Notes under the pieces: model-generated | What the model was told of the DNA's origin: nothing | Databases searched by the model: none | What the model saw: the letters and a program-made list of their open reading frames with translations, nothing else | Position numbers and translations under genes: made by a program | Origin: HTCC5015 sp051747425 | Lineage (GTDB): Bacteria; Pseudomonadota; Gammaproteobacteria; HTCC5015 | DNA: 29,491 nt | Direction of reading: 5' to 3' | Assembly: GCA_051747425.1 (NCBI GenBank) | Contig: JBNJGD010000020.1 | Coordinates: 1 to 29,491 of the forward strand | Part shown: positions 7,410 to 16,137 of the stretch, in pieces | Position numbering within the stretch: the stretch's first letter is position 1 | Layout: every line of letters starts with the position of its first letter

Positions 7410-7506
7410 GACACATGGCCGAAAAGACACCACGGCCACAGAGCGCACAGAGTACACAGAGGGTTTTCAGTCATTCCGGAAAGCGCGCAGCGCTTATCCG
7501 GAATCT
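7410..7506 (+). repeat. family C repeat (97 bp), inverted partner of 9565-9661
   Basis: This unit aligns without gaps to the reverse complement of 9565-9661, with 4 mismatches in 97 positions by manual comparison. It contains the CACAGAGCGCACAGAG block and a palindrome around AAAGCGCGCAGCGCTTATCC. The pair brackets the merR-permease operon. Confidence 0.85.
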
Positions 7507-7523
7507 GTACCAACAGGTGCATC

Positions 7524-7581
7524 GTAGGAGGCCCGCCCCCGGGCCGACCTTGTCTTGGGTCGCGGTGGGGTCGCCGCTCCT
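7524..7581. repeat. REP-like GTAGGAGG palindrome
   Basis: The left arm GTAGGAGGCCCGCCCCCGGG and right arm TCGCGGTGGGGTCGCCGCTCC match the copies at 9710-9769 and 14870-14921. The outer GTAGGAG/CTCCTAC boundary resembles proteobacterial REP elements. The right end merges with the next family A element. Confidence 0.75.
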
Positions 7582-7582
7582 G

Positions 7583-7657
7583 GTCATTGCGAACGCAGTG
7601 AAGCAATCTGCGTCACAGTTCGGCAGATCGCCACGCCGCTTCGCGGCTCGCGATGAC
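7583..7657. repeat. family A palindromic element, copy 5 (75 bp)
   Basis: GTCATTGCGAACGCAGTGAA to CGGCTCGCGATGAC. It is almost the same as copy 6 at 15033-15107. Confidence 0.85.
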
Positions 7658-7665
7658 AGGCAGCC

Positions 7666-7718
7666 GTAGGAGCGGCGCCCTCGCCGCGACATTGTCGGCC
7701 CGAGGGCGGGCCTCCTAC
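7666..7718. repeat. REP-like GTAGGAGC palindrome, opposite orientation
   Basis: It starts GTAGGAGCGGCGCCCTCGCC and ends CGAGGGCGGGCCTCCTAC. This is the reverse-complement arrangement of the copy at 7524. Confidence 0.7.
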
Positions 7719-7727
7719 GCGTCAAGC

Positions 7728-7757
7728 CTCTGTGCTCTTCGTGGCTCTGTGGCCAAC
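7728..7757. repeat. short family E box upstream of merR
   Basis: The core is GTGCTCTTCGTGGCTCTGTG. The other copies are at 5133-5162 and, inverted, at 14829-14858. Confidence 0.6.
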
Positions 7758-7761
7758 ACCC

Positions 7762-7793
7762 TTGACCTTTGACTTAAGTCCAGGGTTTATACT
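7762..7793 (+). promoter_or_regulatory. MerR-type promoter with 20-bp spacer and operator dyad
   Basis: TTGACC (7762-7767) and TATACT (7788-7793) are separated by 20 bases, the stretched spacing typical of MerR-family-activated promoters. The spacer region carries a dyad, ACCTTTGACT at 7766-7775 against AGTCCAGGGT at 7778-7787, complementary at 8 of 10 positions. The regulator gene lies directly downstream, so the promoter is probably self-regulated and drives the permease too. The predicted start of transcription coincides with the merR ATG at 7800. Confidence 0.8.
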
Positions 7794-7799
7794 CGGGGC

Positions 7800-8243
7800 A
7801 TGAGTCAAAAACACCACCAAATCGGCAGTGCGGCGAAGGCCCTGGGGGTCAGCGCCGATGCTCTGCGTTTTTACGAGCGGCAAAAGCTGCTCGTCCCCGG
7901 CGCCCGCAGCGAGGGCGGCTATCGCCTGTACATGGATGAAGATCTTCAGCGCGGGCGCTTTATCATTCACGCCAAGGCGGTGGGTTTTTCCCTGGATGAA
8001 ATCGCCGAGTTGCTGGCCCTGGAAGTGACCCGGGACGAGCAGACCTGCCGCGATGTACAGCAGTTCGTCGAGGCCAAGCTGGAAGTGGTCAACCGTCGGC
8101 TGGCCGAAATGGAGGGCGTGCGCGACTCCCTTCGCCAGCTCAGTGACGCTTGTTGCGGCGGCAGCGAGCCCGCCACCCACTGCACCATTCTCGATACCCT
8201 GGCCCATCGCGGCCCCGTCACTGACAGCGGAGACAATCCATGA
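7800..8243 (+). CDS. MerR-family metal-responsive regulator, ZntR-like
   Basis: Encodes 147 residues. The N-terminal winged helix-turn-helix is typical of MerR (IGSAAKALGVSADALRFYER...GGYRLY). A dimerisation coiled coil follows, and then a C-terminal metal loop. Cys83, Cys118, Cys119 and Cys128 keep the spacing of the ZntR zinc ligands Cys79, Cys114, Cys115 and Cys124. The position of ZntR His119 is Glu123 here, with a His at 127. The likely inducer is a divalent ion such as Zn(II), Cd(II) or Pb(II), but this is inference. The stop codon overlaps the permease start in ATGA, which implies translational coupling. A MerR-type promoter lies immediately upstream, on the same strand rather than divergent. 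ATG 7800 is the only reasonable start and has no clear Shine-Dalgarno. Confidence 0.88.
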   Translation: MSQKHHQIGSAAKALGVSADALRFYERQKLLVPGARSEGGYRLYMDEDLQRGRFIIHAKAVGFSLDEIAELLALEVTRDEQTCRDVQQFVEAKLEVVNRRLAEMEGVRDSLRQLSDACCGGSEPATHCTILDTLAHRGPVTDSGDNP

Positions 8244-9386
8244 ACACCTTCTACGACATTGCCCGGACCTTTGCTGAACTGTTTGTCGAGTCGGCGCCCT
8301 GGCTGATGCTGGGTCTGCTGGTGGCCGGTTTGATGAAGGCCTTTGTACCCACCAGCTTGCTGGCTCGCCACCTGGGTGGCCGCGGCGTCGGGAGTACGGT
8401 CAAGGCAGCCTTTATCGGCGCGCCCCTGCCCCTGTGTTCCTGCGGTGTGATTCCCGCCGCCCTGGGTCTGCGCCGCAGCGGCGCCAGCAAGAACGCCACG
8501 GTGTCATTTCTGATTTCCACCCCGGAGACGGGCGTCGATTCGATTTCTATCTCCTACGCGCTGTTAGGGCCGTTTATGGCCATCATCCGACCGATTGCGG
8601 CGATCTGCAGCGCGATTACCGCCGGTTTGCTGGTGGGGCGCGCCGTCGAAGAGCCGGTGCAGCAGATGGCTACAGAGACAGCCAGTGCCGAAAAGGCGAG
8701 CTGCTGCAGCAGNNNNNNNNNNCCCCAAACGGGCGCCCGCCCCCCCCCGCCCCCCCGCGCCGGTAGTTGAAGAGAGCAGTTGCTGCGCCAGCGAGAGTGG
8801 CAAAACAGACCAGTCCACGCCGCTGAGTCAGCGCCTGGGCGACGGCGTACGCTTTACCTTCGTCGACCTGGTCGAAGACATCGCCCCCTGGTTGCTGATC
8901 GGCCTGGGCCTGGCGGCCCTGATTCAGGTGTTCGTCCCCACCAGTTTTCTCACCCAGTGGGGCGGCGGCTTTCTCGCCTTTGCGGTGATGGCGGTGATCG
9001 GTGTGCCGATGTACATCTGCGCCACCGCTTCCACTCCGATTGCCGCGGGCCTGCTGTTCTCCGGCGTCTCCCCCGGTGCGGTACTGGTGTTTATGCTGGC
9101 GGGCCCGGCCACCAATATGGCCACCATGGGGCTGGTGTGGAAGGAGCTGGGCCGCCGCGCCCTGGCGGCCTACCTCACCGGTGTGGTCGTTGTGGCCTTT
9201 GCCTTTGGCTACTTCACCAACTGGGCGGCGGATTTCTTTGCCATCGATTTTGATGAGCAGGTGACCGAGGTCGCCCAGATGGTGCCCACGCCCATCGCCA
9301 TGGCCGCGACCGCCGCCCTGGCCCTGCTGATGATCCGCGGCCTGTGGGCCAAATACGGTCCCCGGCGCGCTGCTGAATGCCATTAA
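8240..9386 (+). CDS. SO_0444-like heavy-metal efflux permease (DUF318-type), interrupted by an assembly gap
   Basis: A two-half membrane permease related to predicted Cu/Zn efflux proteins. The first half (from ATG 8240) has several helices and the motif LPLCSCGVIPAALGL. The second half has GVPMYICATASTPIAAGL and further helices, ending at 9386. The halves are joined by a Cys-rich hydrophilic loop (KASCCS before the gap, ESSCCASES after it), plausibly metal-binding. Ten N at 8713-8722 lie in a C-rich stretch. The reading frame changes across them, so the first half appears to stop early at about 8770 while the second continues in another frame. A true gap length divisible by three would restore one protein, so I treat this as a single intact gene with missing sequence. 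It is translationally coupled to merR. The substrate is inferred from the family and the regulator. Confidence 0.82.
8713..8722. other. run of 10 N (assembly gap)
   Basis: The N run is preceded by CTGCTGCAGCAG and followed by a C-rich low-complexity sequence. Ten N is usually a placeholder and not a measured length. The flanking coding frames differ by one position, consistent with a real length divisible by three. Confidence 0.95.
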
Positions 9387-9477
9387 GAAACTTGGGGTGA
9401 TGTAACACAGAGCACACGGAGGCCACAGAGCGCACAGAGAGGGAAAAGGGGTGGTGCCGGTTTTGATCGTTGCGACT

Positions 9478-9546
9478 GTAGGAGCCTGCCTGCAGGCGAA
9501 TGCCTATCGAAACAGGCGCCTTTTTCGCCTGCAAGCAGGCTCCTAC
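9478..9546. repeat. REP-like GTAGGAGC palindrome with TGCAGGCG arms
   Basis: GTAGGAGCCTGCCTGCAGGCG at the left and CGCCTGCAAGCAGGCTCCTAC at the right form long inverted arms around a central loop. The right arm recurs at the end of the copy at 14958-15026. Strong resemblance to Pseudomonas REP pairs. Confidence 0.75.
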
Positions 9547-9564
9547 GGTGCTACTGGTTGGTGA

Positions 9565-9661
9565 AGATTCCGGATAAGCGCTGTGCGCTTTCCGGAATAA
9601 CTGAAAACCCTCTGTGTACTCTGTGCGCTCTGTGGCCGCTGTGTCTTTTCGGCCATGTGTC
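9565..9661 (-). repeat. family C repeat (97 bp), inverted partner of 7410-7506
   Basis: See the copy at 7410-7506. The orientation is opposite, so the merR-permease operon sits between two near-identical inverted units. Confidence 0.85.
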
Positions 9662-9709
9662 GTCGGCCTGAGGGCCGACCTACACCCTCTGTGGCCAATG
9701 GCATCCTCT

Positions 9710-9769
9710 GTAGGAGGCCCGCCCCCGGGCCGACCCTGTCCCGGGTCGCGGCGGGGTCGCCGCTCCTAC
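9710..9769. repeat. REP-like GTAGGAGG palindrome
   Basis: A full copy with both arms, GTAGGAGGCCCGCCCCCGGG and GGCGGGGTCGCCGCTCCTAC. It lies just beyond the stop of the minus-strand CinA-like gene. Confidence 0.75.
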
Positions 9770-9785
9770 GAATTTTCGTGGCTAA

Positions 9786-10535
9786 TTATTCAGGGTAGTG
9801 AACGGCGTCGCCGAAGTGTTGGTCGATGCGCTGGCGGAGGTCGGTCAGGGCGCGCTGGACGGCGACGGGGTCCATGCCCTTGATGCCGGCCTCGATAAAG
9901 CGGTCGCCGTCGCGGGCGTTGGGCAGGCTGTAGCTGGTGATCTCGCTGTGGTCGGTCTCGATGGCCTCGAGCACCGGGGTGAGCTGGCTCTCGACGATGC
10001 CGGCCACCTTGAAACCCTCTGTGGTGGGCATGGCGGGGGACAGGTGCGTGTAGTACTCCCCCATGACCCAGCGCAGCATGGGGTGGGCCATTTTGGGAAA
10101 ACCGGGTACGAAGTAGTGGTTTTCAATGGAAAAGCCGGAGACCCGGTTGACCGGGTTGGGAATCAGTTCGGCGCCCTCGGGGAAGTGGGCCATGTGGACC
10201 CGATTGGGGTAGATGTCGCCCTCGAAGACTTCCTCGAGAATGGCCACGCCCTCGGGATGGGGCAGCAGCGGGCGCTGGAGGGCGTCGGCGGCGGCCTGGC
10301 GAGTGCGATCGTCGGGGGTGGCGCCAATGCCGCCGGTAACGAAGACTGTGTCGCCGGAGGCGAAACTCTCGCGCAGGGCCTGGCTGAGGTCGGCGAGGTC
10401 ATCGCTGACATAGCGGGCCCAGGACAGGGGCTGCCGGGCTTCGGCGAGGATGTCGATAACGCCGCTCAAATGGACATCGCGCCGGCGACCGGTGAGAATT
10501 TCGTCACCCACGACGATCAGGCCAAACCGCATCAT
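9786..10535 (-). CDS. CinA-like protein with molybdopterin-binding (MoCF) fold
   Basis: Encodes 249 residues from ATG 10535 (MMRFGLIVVGDEILTGRR). This is the N-terminal MoCF_biosynth-type domain of competence/damage-inducible protein A, without the C-terminal nicotinamide-nucleotide deamidase domain of full CinA. The diagnostic stretches are the GDEILTG opening and VTGGIGATPDDRTRQAA, a variant of TGG-GPT-DD-T. The later part (FVPGFPKMAHPMLRWV) also fits the family. Biochemical function is not established from sequence; such domains bind molybdopterin-like or nucleotide ligands. The start codon overlaps the hemH stop (TAATG), so the two are co-translated. A 27-residue upstream extension of the frame lies inside hemH and is not used. 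Confidence 0.82.
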   Translation of the reverse strand: MMRFGLIVVGDEILTGRRRDVHLSGVIDILAEARQPLSWARYVSDDLADLSQALRESFASGDTVFVTGGIGATPDDRTRQAAADALQRPLLPHPEGVAILEEVFEGDIYPNRVHMAHFPEGAELIPNPVNRVSGFSIENHYFVPGFPKMAHPMLRWVMGEYYTHLSPAMPTTEGFKVAGIVESQLTPVLEAIETDHSEITSYSLPNARDGDRFIEAGIKGMDPVAVQRALTDLRQRIDQHFGDAVHYPE

Positions 10536-11659
10536 TATTCGGCACCGACCACGCGGTTGAAAAGCCGGGTGAGTGGGTGGCTGGCCTCCTCCTCGGGAAG
10601 TTCGATCCAGCCGCACAGATGGCGGTAGCTGACCTCGGTGAGGGCCTCGATATGGCGCTCGCGCACATTGAGCGCGGGGATGTAGGTGAGACTCTGGCCG
10701 CCGTGCTCGACGAAGGTCTCGCGGCCCTGAATGGCGATTTCCTCCAGGGTCTCCAGGCAGTCGGCGGCAAAGCCGGGGCAGAACACATCCACCGACTTGA
10801 CGCCGTCGTCGCCCAGTTTTTCCAGGGTTTTATCGGTGTAGGGTCGCAGCCACTCCTCGGCGCCAAAGCGCGACTGGAAAACCAGCTGCCACTGGTGGTC
10901 CTCCAGCAGCAATTCGTCGGCCAACAGGCGCGCCGTGATTTCACACTGCTGGCGATAGGGGTCGCCCTTGTTGACGCAGCGCTGGGGCAGGCCGTGAAAC
11001 GAGAGTAGAAGGCGCTCCGCCTGGCCGTGATTGTGCCAGTGCTCGCGAATATGGCTGGCCATGGCCGAGATGTAGGCCTCGTGGTCGTAGTAGTCCTTGA
11101 CGCAGCGCAGCTCGGGCTGGTTGCGCATACGCGACAGCACGCGGCCCACTTCGTCGACGATACTGGCGGTGGTGGTGGCCGAATACTGTGGGTACATGGG
11201 CAGAATCAGCAGCTTGTTGACGCCGCGCTCGCAGAGTCGCTCGATGGTGTCGTGGATGGACGGTTCGCCGTAGCGCATGGCGTAGTCGACCAGAATCTGG
11301 TGCTCGGCTTCATTGGCCTCCAGGGCTTCCTGCAGCGCTTCGGCCTGCAGGCGGGTGTAGTAGACCAGCGGCGAACCGTGCTGGTTTAGCCAGATCTTGC
11401 GGTAGGCCTCGGCGGATTTTCTCGGTCGCACCACCAGAACAATGCCGTTGAGAATAAACCACCAGATCCAGCGCGGTATCTCGACCACCCGGGTATCGGA
11501 GAGGAACTCGCGCAAAAAGCGGCGAACGGCCCCGGGCGTGGGGGCCGTGGGAGAGCCCAGGTTGACCATGAGAATGCCGATCTTGTCTTTGTGCTTGTAA
11601 TGCATGCGCTTTAGTCCATAGGAAAAATGGCGGTGGAGTTGGCGTTTGTAATCTATCAT
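10535..11659 (-). CDS. hemH: ferrochelatase (HemH)
   Basis: Encodes about 374 residues from ATG 11659; a GTG four codons upstream is an alternative. It inserts ferrous iron into protoporphyrin IX in the last step of haem synthesis, at the cytoplasmic face of the membrane. Family motifs in order are ILMVNLGSPTAPTPGAVRRF near the N-terminus, MRYGEPSI, LPMYPQYSATTTAS, the metal-site segment LLSFHGLPQRCVNKGDPY, and the conserved C-terminal VFCPGFAADCLETLEEI followed by YIPALN. The gene heads a two-gene minus-strand operon with the CinA-like gene and diverges from pntAA across about 230 bases. No Cys cluster typical of [2Fe-2S] ferrochelatases is evident at the C-terminus. Confidence 0.95.
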   Translation of the reverse strand: MIDYKRQLHRHFSYGLKRMHYKHKDKIGILMVNLGSPTAPTPGAVRRFLREFLSDTRVVEIPRWIWWFILNGIVLVVRPRKSAEAYRKIWLNQHGSPLVYYTRLQAEALQEALEANEAEHQILVDYAMRYGEPSIHDTIERLCERGVNKLLILPMYPQYSATTTASIVDEVGRVLSRMRNQPELRCVKDYYDHEAYISAMASHIREHWHNHGQAERLLLSFHGLPQRCVNKGDPYRQQCEITARLLADELLLEDHQWQLVFQSRFGAEEWLRPYTDKTLEKLGDDGVKSVDVFCPGFAADCLETLEEIAIQGRETFVEHGGQSLTYIPALNVRERHIEALTEVSYRHLCGWIELPEEEASHPLTRLFNRVVGAE

Positions 11660-11693
11660 TGGGCAGGGCACTGACCAAGCGATTGAAACGCCG

Positions 11694-11743
11694 AATTGCC
11701 AGTATTGATAGGACTAATAATAAATTTCAATAGATCGGCAATT
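11694..11743. promoter_or_regulatory. 7-bp inverted repeat in the hemH/pntAA divergent region
   Basis: AATTGCC at 11694-11700 and GGCAATT at 11737-11743 are exact inverted complements flanking a very A/T-rich stretch. The placement between divergent genes suits an operator or overlapping promoters. No clear -35/-10 pair could be assigned, so the role is speculative. Confidence 0.3.
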
Positions 11744-11850
11744 TATTCATGCTCGCCAATCCGCTATCATTGCCACCCGTTTTACTCGGGAATAGGAGTA
11801 TTTCTCAATCCCCGTGTTCGCACTGTGAATGCCACAGTCATTTTCTAACC

Positions 11851-11871
11851 CGCGAGCCAGCGATGCTCGCG
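11851..11871 (+). promoter_or_regulatory. GC-rich hairpin in the pntAA leader
   Basis: CGCGAGC (11851-11857) pairs perfectly with GCTCGCG (11865-11871) across a 7-base loop. It ends 19 bases before the pntAA ATG and has no T-run, so it is not an intrinsic terminator. It might affect translation initiation or transcript stability. Confidence 0.45.
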
Positions 11872-11890
11872 AAGCGATGAGGTAAGCGCC

Positions 11891-13021
<1,131 letters not shown>

Positions 13022-13024
13022 GCC

Positions 13025-13315
13025 ATGGTGATCGAAGGTTTCACTGCACTGTACATTTTCATGCTGGCTGCCGTGGCGGGTTACGAAGTAATCTCCAAGG
13101 TACCGGTGATCCTGCACACACCCCTGATGTCCGGTTCCAACTTTGTTCACGGCATCGTGGTGGTGGGGGCGATCATCGCACTCGCCGGCGCCCATACACT
13201 CACTGAACAGATCATCGGCTTCGTCGGTGTCTTCATGGCTGCGGGCAATGCCGCCGGCGGCTATGTGGCGACCGATCGCATGCTCGAGATGTTCAAGAGC
13301 AAAGACTCGAAGTAA
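13025..13315 (+). CDS. pntAB: NAD(P) transhydrogenase subunit alpha part 2 (membrane)
   Basis: Encodes 96 residues corresponding to the C-terminal membrane portion of E. coli PntA. It has three hydrophobic helices: TALYIFMLAAVAGYEVIS, the segment after LHTPLMSGSNFVHGIVVVGA, and the helix around IGFVGVFMAAGNAAGGYVAT. With PntB it forms the proton-conducting domain II in the cytoplasmic membrane. GGAGG at the end of pntAA precedes its ATG with good spacing. It is followed 12 bases later by pntB. Confidence 0.95.
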   Translation: MVIEGFTALYIFMLAAVAGYEVISKVPVILHTPLMSGSNFVHGIVVVGAIIALAGAHTLTEQIIGFVGVFMAAGNAAGGYVATDRMLEMFKSKDSK

Positions 13316-13327
13316 GGAGCTATCCCT

Positions 13328-14770
<1,443 letters not shown>

Positions 14771-14794
14771 ACCACCGCCCCAAGAACCCGAAAA

Positions 14795-14819
14795 GCCCAC
14801 CCACGCGGTGGGCTTTTTT
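14795..14819 (+). terminator. intrinsic terminator of the pnt operon
   Basis: GCCCACC (14795-14801), loop CACGC, GGTGGGC (14807-14813) and six T (14814-14819). Four A precede the stem. A perfect 7-bp stem 24 bases past the pntB stop. Confidence 0.9.
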
Positions 14820-14828
14820 GTGGGTGGT

Positions 14829-14858
14829 GTTAGCCACAGAGCCACGAAGAGCACGGAG
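14829..14858. repeat. short family E box, inverted
   Basis: The reverse complement carries the core GTGCTCTTCGTGGCTCTGTG found upstream of uvrD and merR. Confidence 0.6.
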
Positions 14859-14869
14859 CTTTTTTAAAT

Positions 14870-14921
14870 GTAGGAGGCCCGCCCCCGGGCCGACCCGTCG
14901 CGGCGGGGTCGCCGCTCCTAC
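14870..14921. repeat. REP-like GTAGGAGG palindrome, compact copy
   Basis: It has the same arms as the copies at 7524 and 9710, with a shorter centre. Confidence 0.75.
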
Positions 14922-14957
14922 GCGACATCCCGGAATCTCGCGCGTACCCGAGGCACC

Positions 14958-15026
14958 GTAGGAGCGGGCCTGCCCGCGAACGAGGAGTTGGCCTAGATAA
15001 CCATTCGCCTGCAAGCAGGCTCCTAC
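14958..15026. repeat. REP-like GTAGGAGC palindrome
   Basis: Begins GTAGGAGCGGGCCTGCCCGC and ends CGCCTGCAAGCAGGCTCCTAC. The right arm is shared with the copy at 9478-9546 but the left arm differs, suggesting a hybrid of two REP variants. Confidence 0.7.
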
Positions 15027-15032
15027 AGCCCC

Positions 15033-15107
15033 GTCATTGCGAACGCAGTTAAGCAATCTGCGTAATGGTTCGGCAGATCGCCACGCCGCTGCGCGGCTCG
15101 CGATGAC
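15033..15107. repeat. family A palindromic element, copy 6 (75 bp)
   Basis: GTCATTGCGAACGCAGTTAA to CGGCTCGCGATGAC, nearly identical to copy 5. Confidence 0.85.
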
Positions 15108-15111
15108 CAGG

Positions 15112-15165
15112 AACCCTCTGTGTTCTCTGTGCGCTCTGTGGCCTCAGTGTCATTCCGGTCATGCT
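15112..15165 (-). repeat. partial family C repeat, inverted
   Basis: AACCCTCTGTGTTCTCTGTG followed by CGCTCTGTGGCC and a GTGTCATTCCGG tail. It carries the CACAGAG block of family C (on the reverse strand) but not the full unit. Confidence 0.55.
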
Positions 15166-15232
15166 GATCGAAGCCGCTGTGCATCCGCGGGTGATTACGC
15201 GGTAAACTGTCCGGCCCATTCGCGAGGTGTTT

Positions 15233-16135
15233 ATGTTGTTCCGCAATTTGCAGGTTTACCGCTTTCAGTCCCCCTTTGAGTTGAGCGCCGAGCAGCTCGA
15301 GGAGCGTCTCTCGGCGGCGGCGTTTCAGCCCTGTGGCAAGAGCCAGCCGGCCAGTCAGGGCTGGGTGGCGGCGCTGGGTCGCCACGGCAGTACGCTGGTA
15401 CACGCCGGTAGCGGGCGCCTGCTGATTTGTCTGCGTGTGGAGGAGCGCCTGGTGCCGCCGGCGGCCGTGCGCGAGGCTCTGGAGGAGAAGGTCGAGTCCA
15501 TCGAGGCCGAGGAGCACCGCCCGGTGCGGGGCAAGGAGCGAACCCGCCTGCGCGACGAACTGATGCTGGACATGTTGCCCCGGGCTTTTACCCGCAGCCG
15601 CTACACTCGCGCCTACATCGACTCCGCCGGCGGTTTTCTGGTGGTCGACAGCAGCAGCGCCCGCCGCGCCGAGGAGTTGCTCTCGGCCTTGCGCGAGGCC
15701 CTGGGCAGCCTGCCGGTGATTCCCCTGCAGGTGCGCAATGCGCCCCACAGCGTGTTTACCGGGTGGCTGCGCCAGGGCAGTGCCGAGGAGCCCTTTGAGT
15801 TGGCCGACCGCTGCGAACTGCACGGGGTCGACGACGGTGAGGGTGTGGTTCAGATCCGCCGCCAGGCGCTGGATTCGGAGGAGGTACAGGTGCATCTGGA
15901 AGCGGGCAAGGTGGTGACCAAACTGGCGCTGCACTACGCCGAGCGCCTGAGCTTTGTCCTCGACGATGCTCTGTCGGTCAAGCAGCTGCGCCTGTCCGAT
16001 GAATTGCTGGAGTCGCTGGAGGAGGGAGATGATGCGGCAGCCGAGCTGGACGCCCGCTTTTGCCTGATGGTGATGGAAGTGGCGGCATTGCTGCCCGATC
16101 TGCTGCGCGCCTTTGGCGGCGAGCCGGAGGAGTAG
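15233..16135 (+). CDS. rdgC: recombination-associated protein RdgC
   Basis: Encodes about 300 residues from ATG 15233, which follows GAGGT at 15224-15228. RdgC is a ring-forming, sequence-independent DNA-binding protein that restrains RecA and affects replication-fork processing. The match to the family is clear throughout: MLFRNLQVYRF at the start, FQPCGKSQPASQGWV, LPPRAFTR-like LPRAFTRSRYTRAYID, LGSLPVIPL, and HLEAGKVVTKLAL near the C-terminus. It is the first gene of a compact run with pldA (2 bases between stop and start, with the pldA ribosome-binding site GGAGGAG inside rdgC), then priA. Confidence 0.95.
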   Translation: MLFRNLQVYRFQSPFELSAEQLEERLSAAAFQPCGKSQPASQGWVAALGRHGSTLVHAGSGRLLICLRVEERLVPPAAVREALEEKVESIEAEEHRPVRGKERTRLRDELMLDMLPRAFTRSRYTRAYIDSAGGFLVVDSSSARRAEELLSALREALGSLPVIPLQVRNAPHSVFTGWLRQGSAEEPFELADRCELHGVDDGEGVVQIRRQALDSEEVQVHLEAGKVVTKLALHYAERLSFVLDDALSVKQLRLSDELLESLEEGDDAAAELDARFCLMVMEVAALLPDLLRAFGGEPEE

Positions 16136-16137
16136 TG

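Larger units (their letters stand above)
7376..7757. other. repeat island between uvrD and merR
   Basis: There is no gene in this stretch. It contains a family C unit (7410-7506), a full REP-like palindrome (7524-7581), a family A palindrome (7583-7657), a second REP-like palindrome in the opposite orientation (7666-7718) and a family E box (7728-7757). They are packed nearly end to end and stop 4 bases before the merR promoter. Confidence 0.85.
9387..9785. other. repeat island between the permease and the CinA-like gene
   Basis: There is no gene here. The convergent space holds a CACAGAG-type segment (9402-9441), a REP-like palindrome (9478-9546), an inverted family C unit (9565-9661), a small GTCGGCC/GGCCGAC hairpin (9662-9680) and a second REP-like palindrome (9710-9769). 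The hairpins may also terminate both converging transcripts; no T-tailed intrinsic terminator was seen. Confidence 0.8.
14829..15165. other. repeat island between pntB and rdgC
   Basis: This stretch holds no gene. It holds an inverted family E box (14829-14858), two REP-like palindromes (14870-14921, 14958-15026), a family A palindrome (15033-15107) and a partial family C segment (15112-15165). The remaining 67 bases up to the rdgC start contain its leader and GAGGT ribosome-binding site. Confidence 0.85.

Noticed and set aside
8240..8770. Permease as a frameshifted pseudogene
   Set aside because: The frame change coincides with ten N of unknown true length, and both halves are otherwise conserved.
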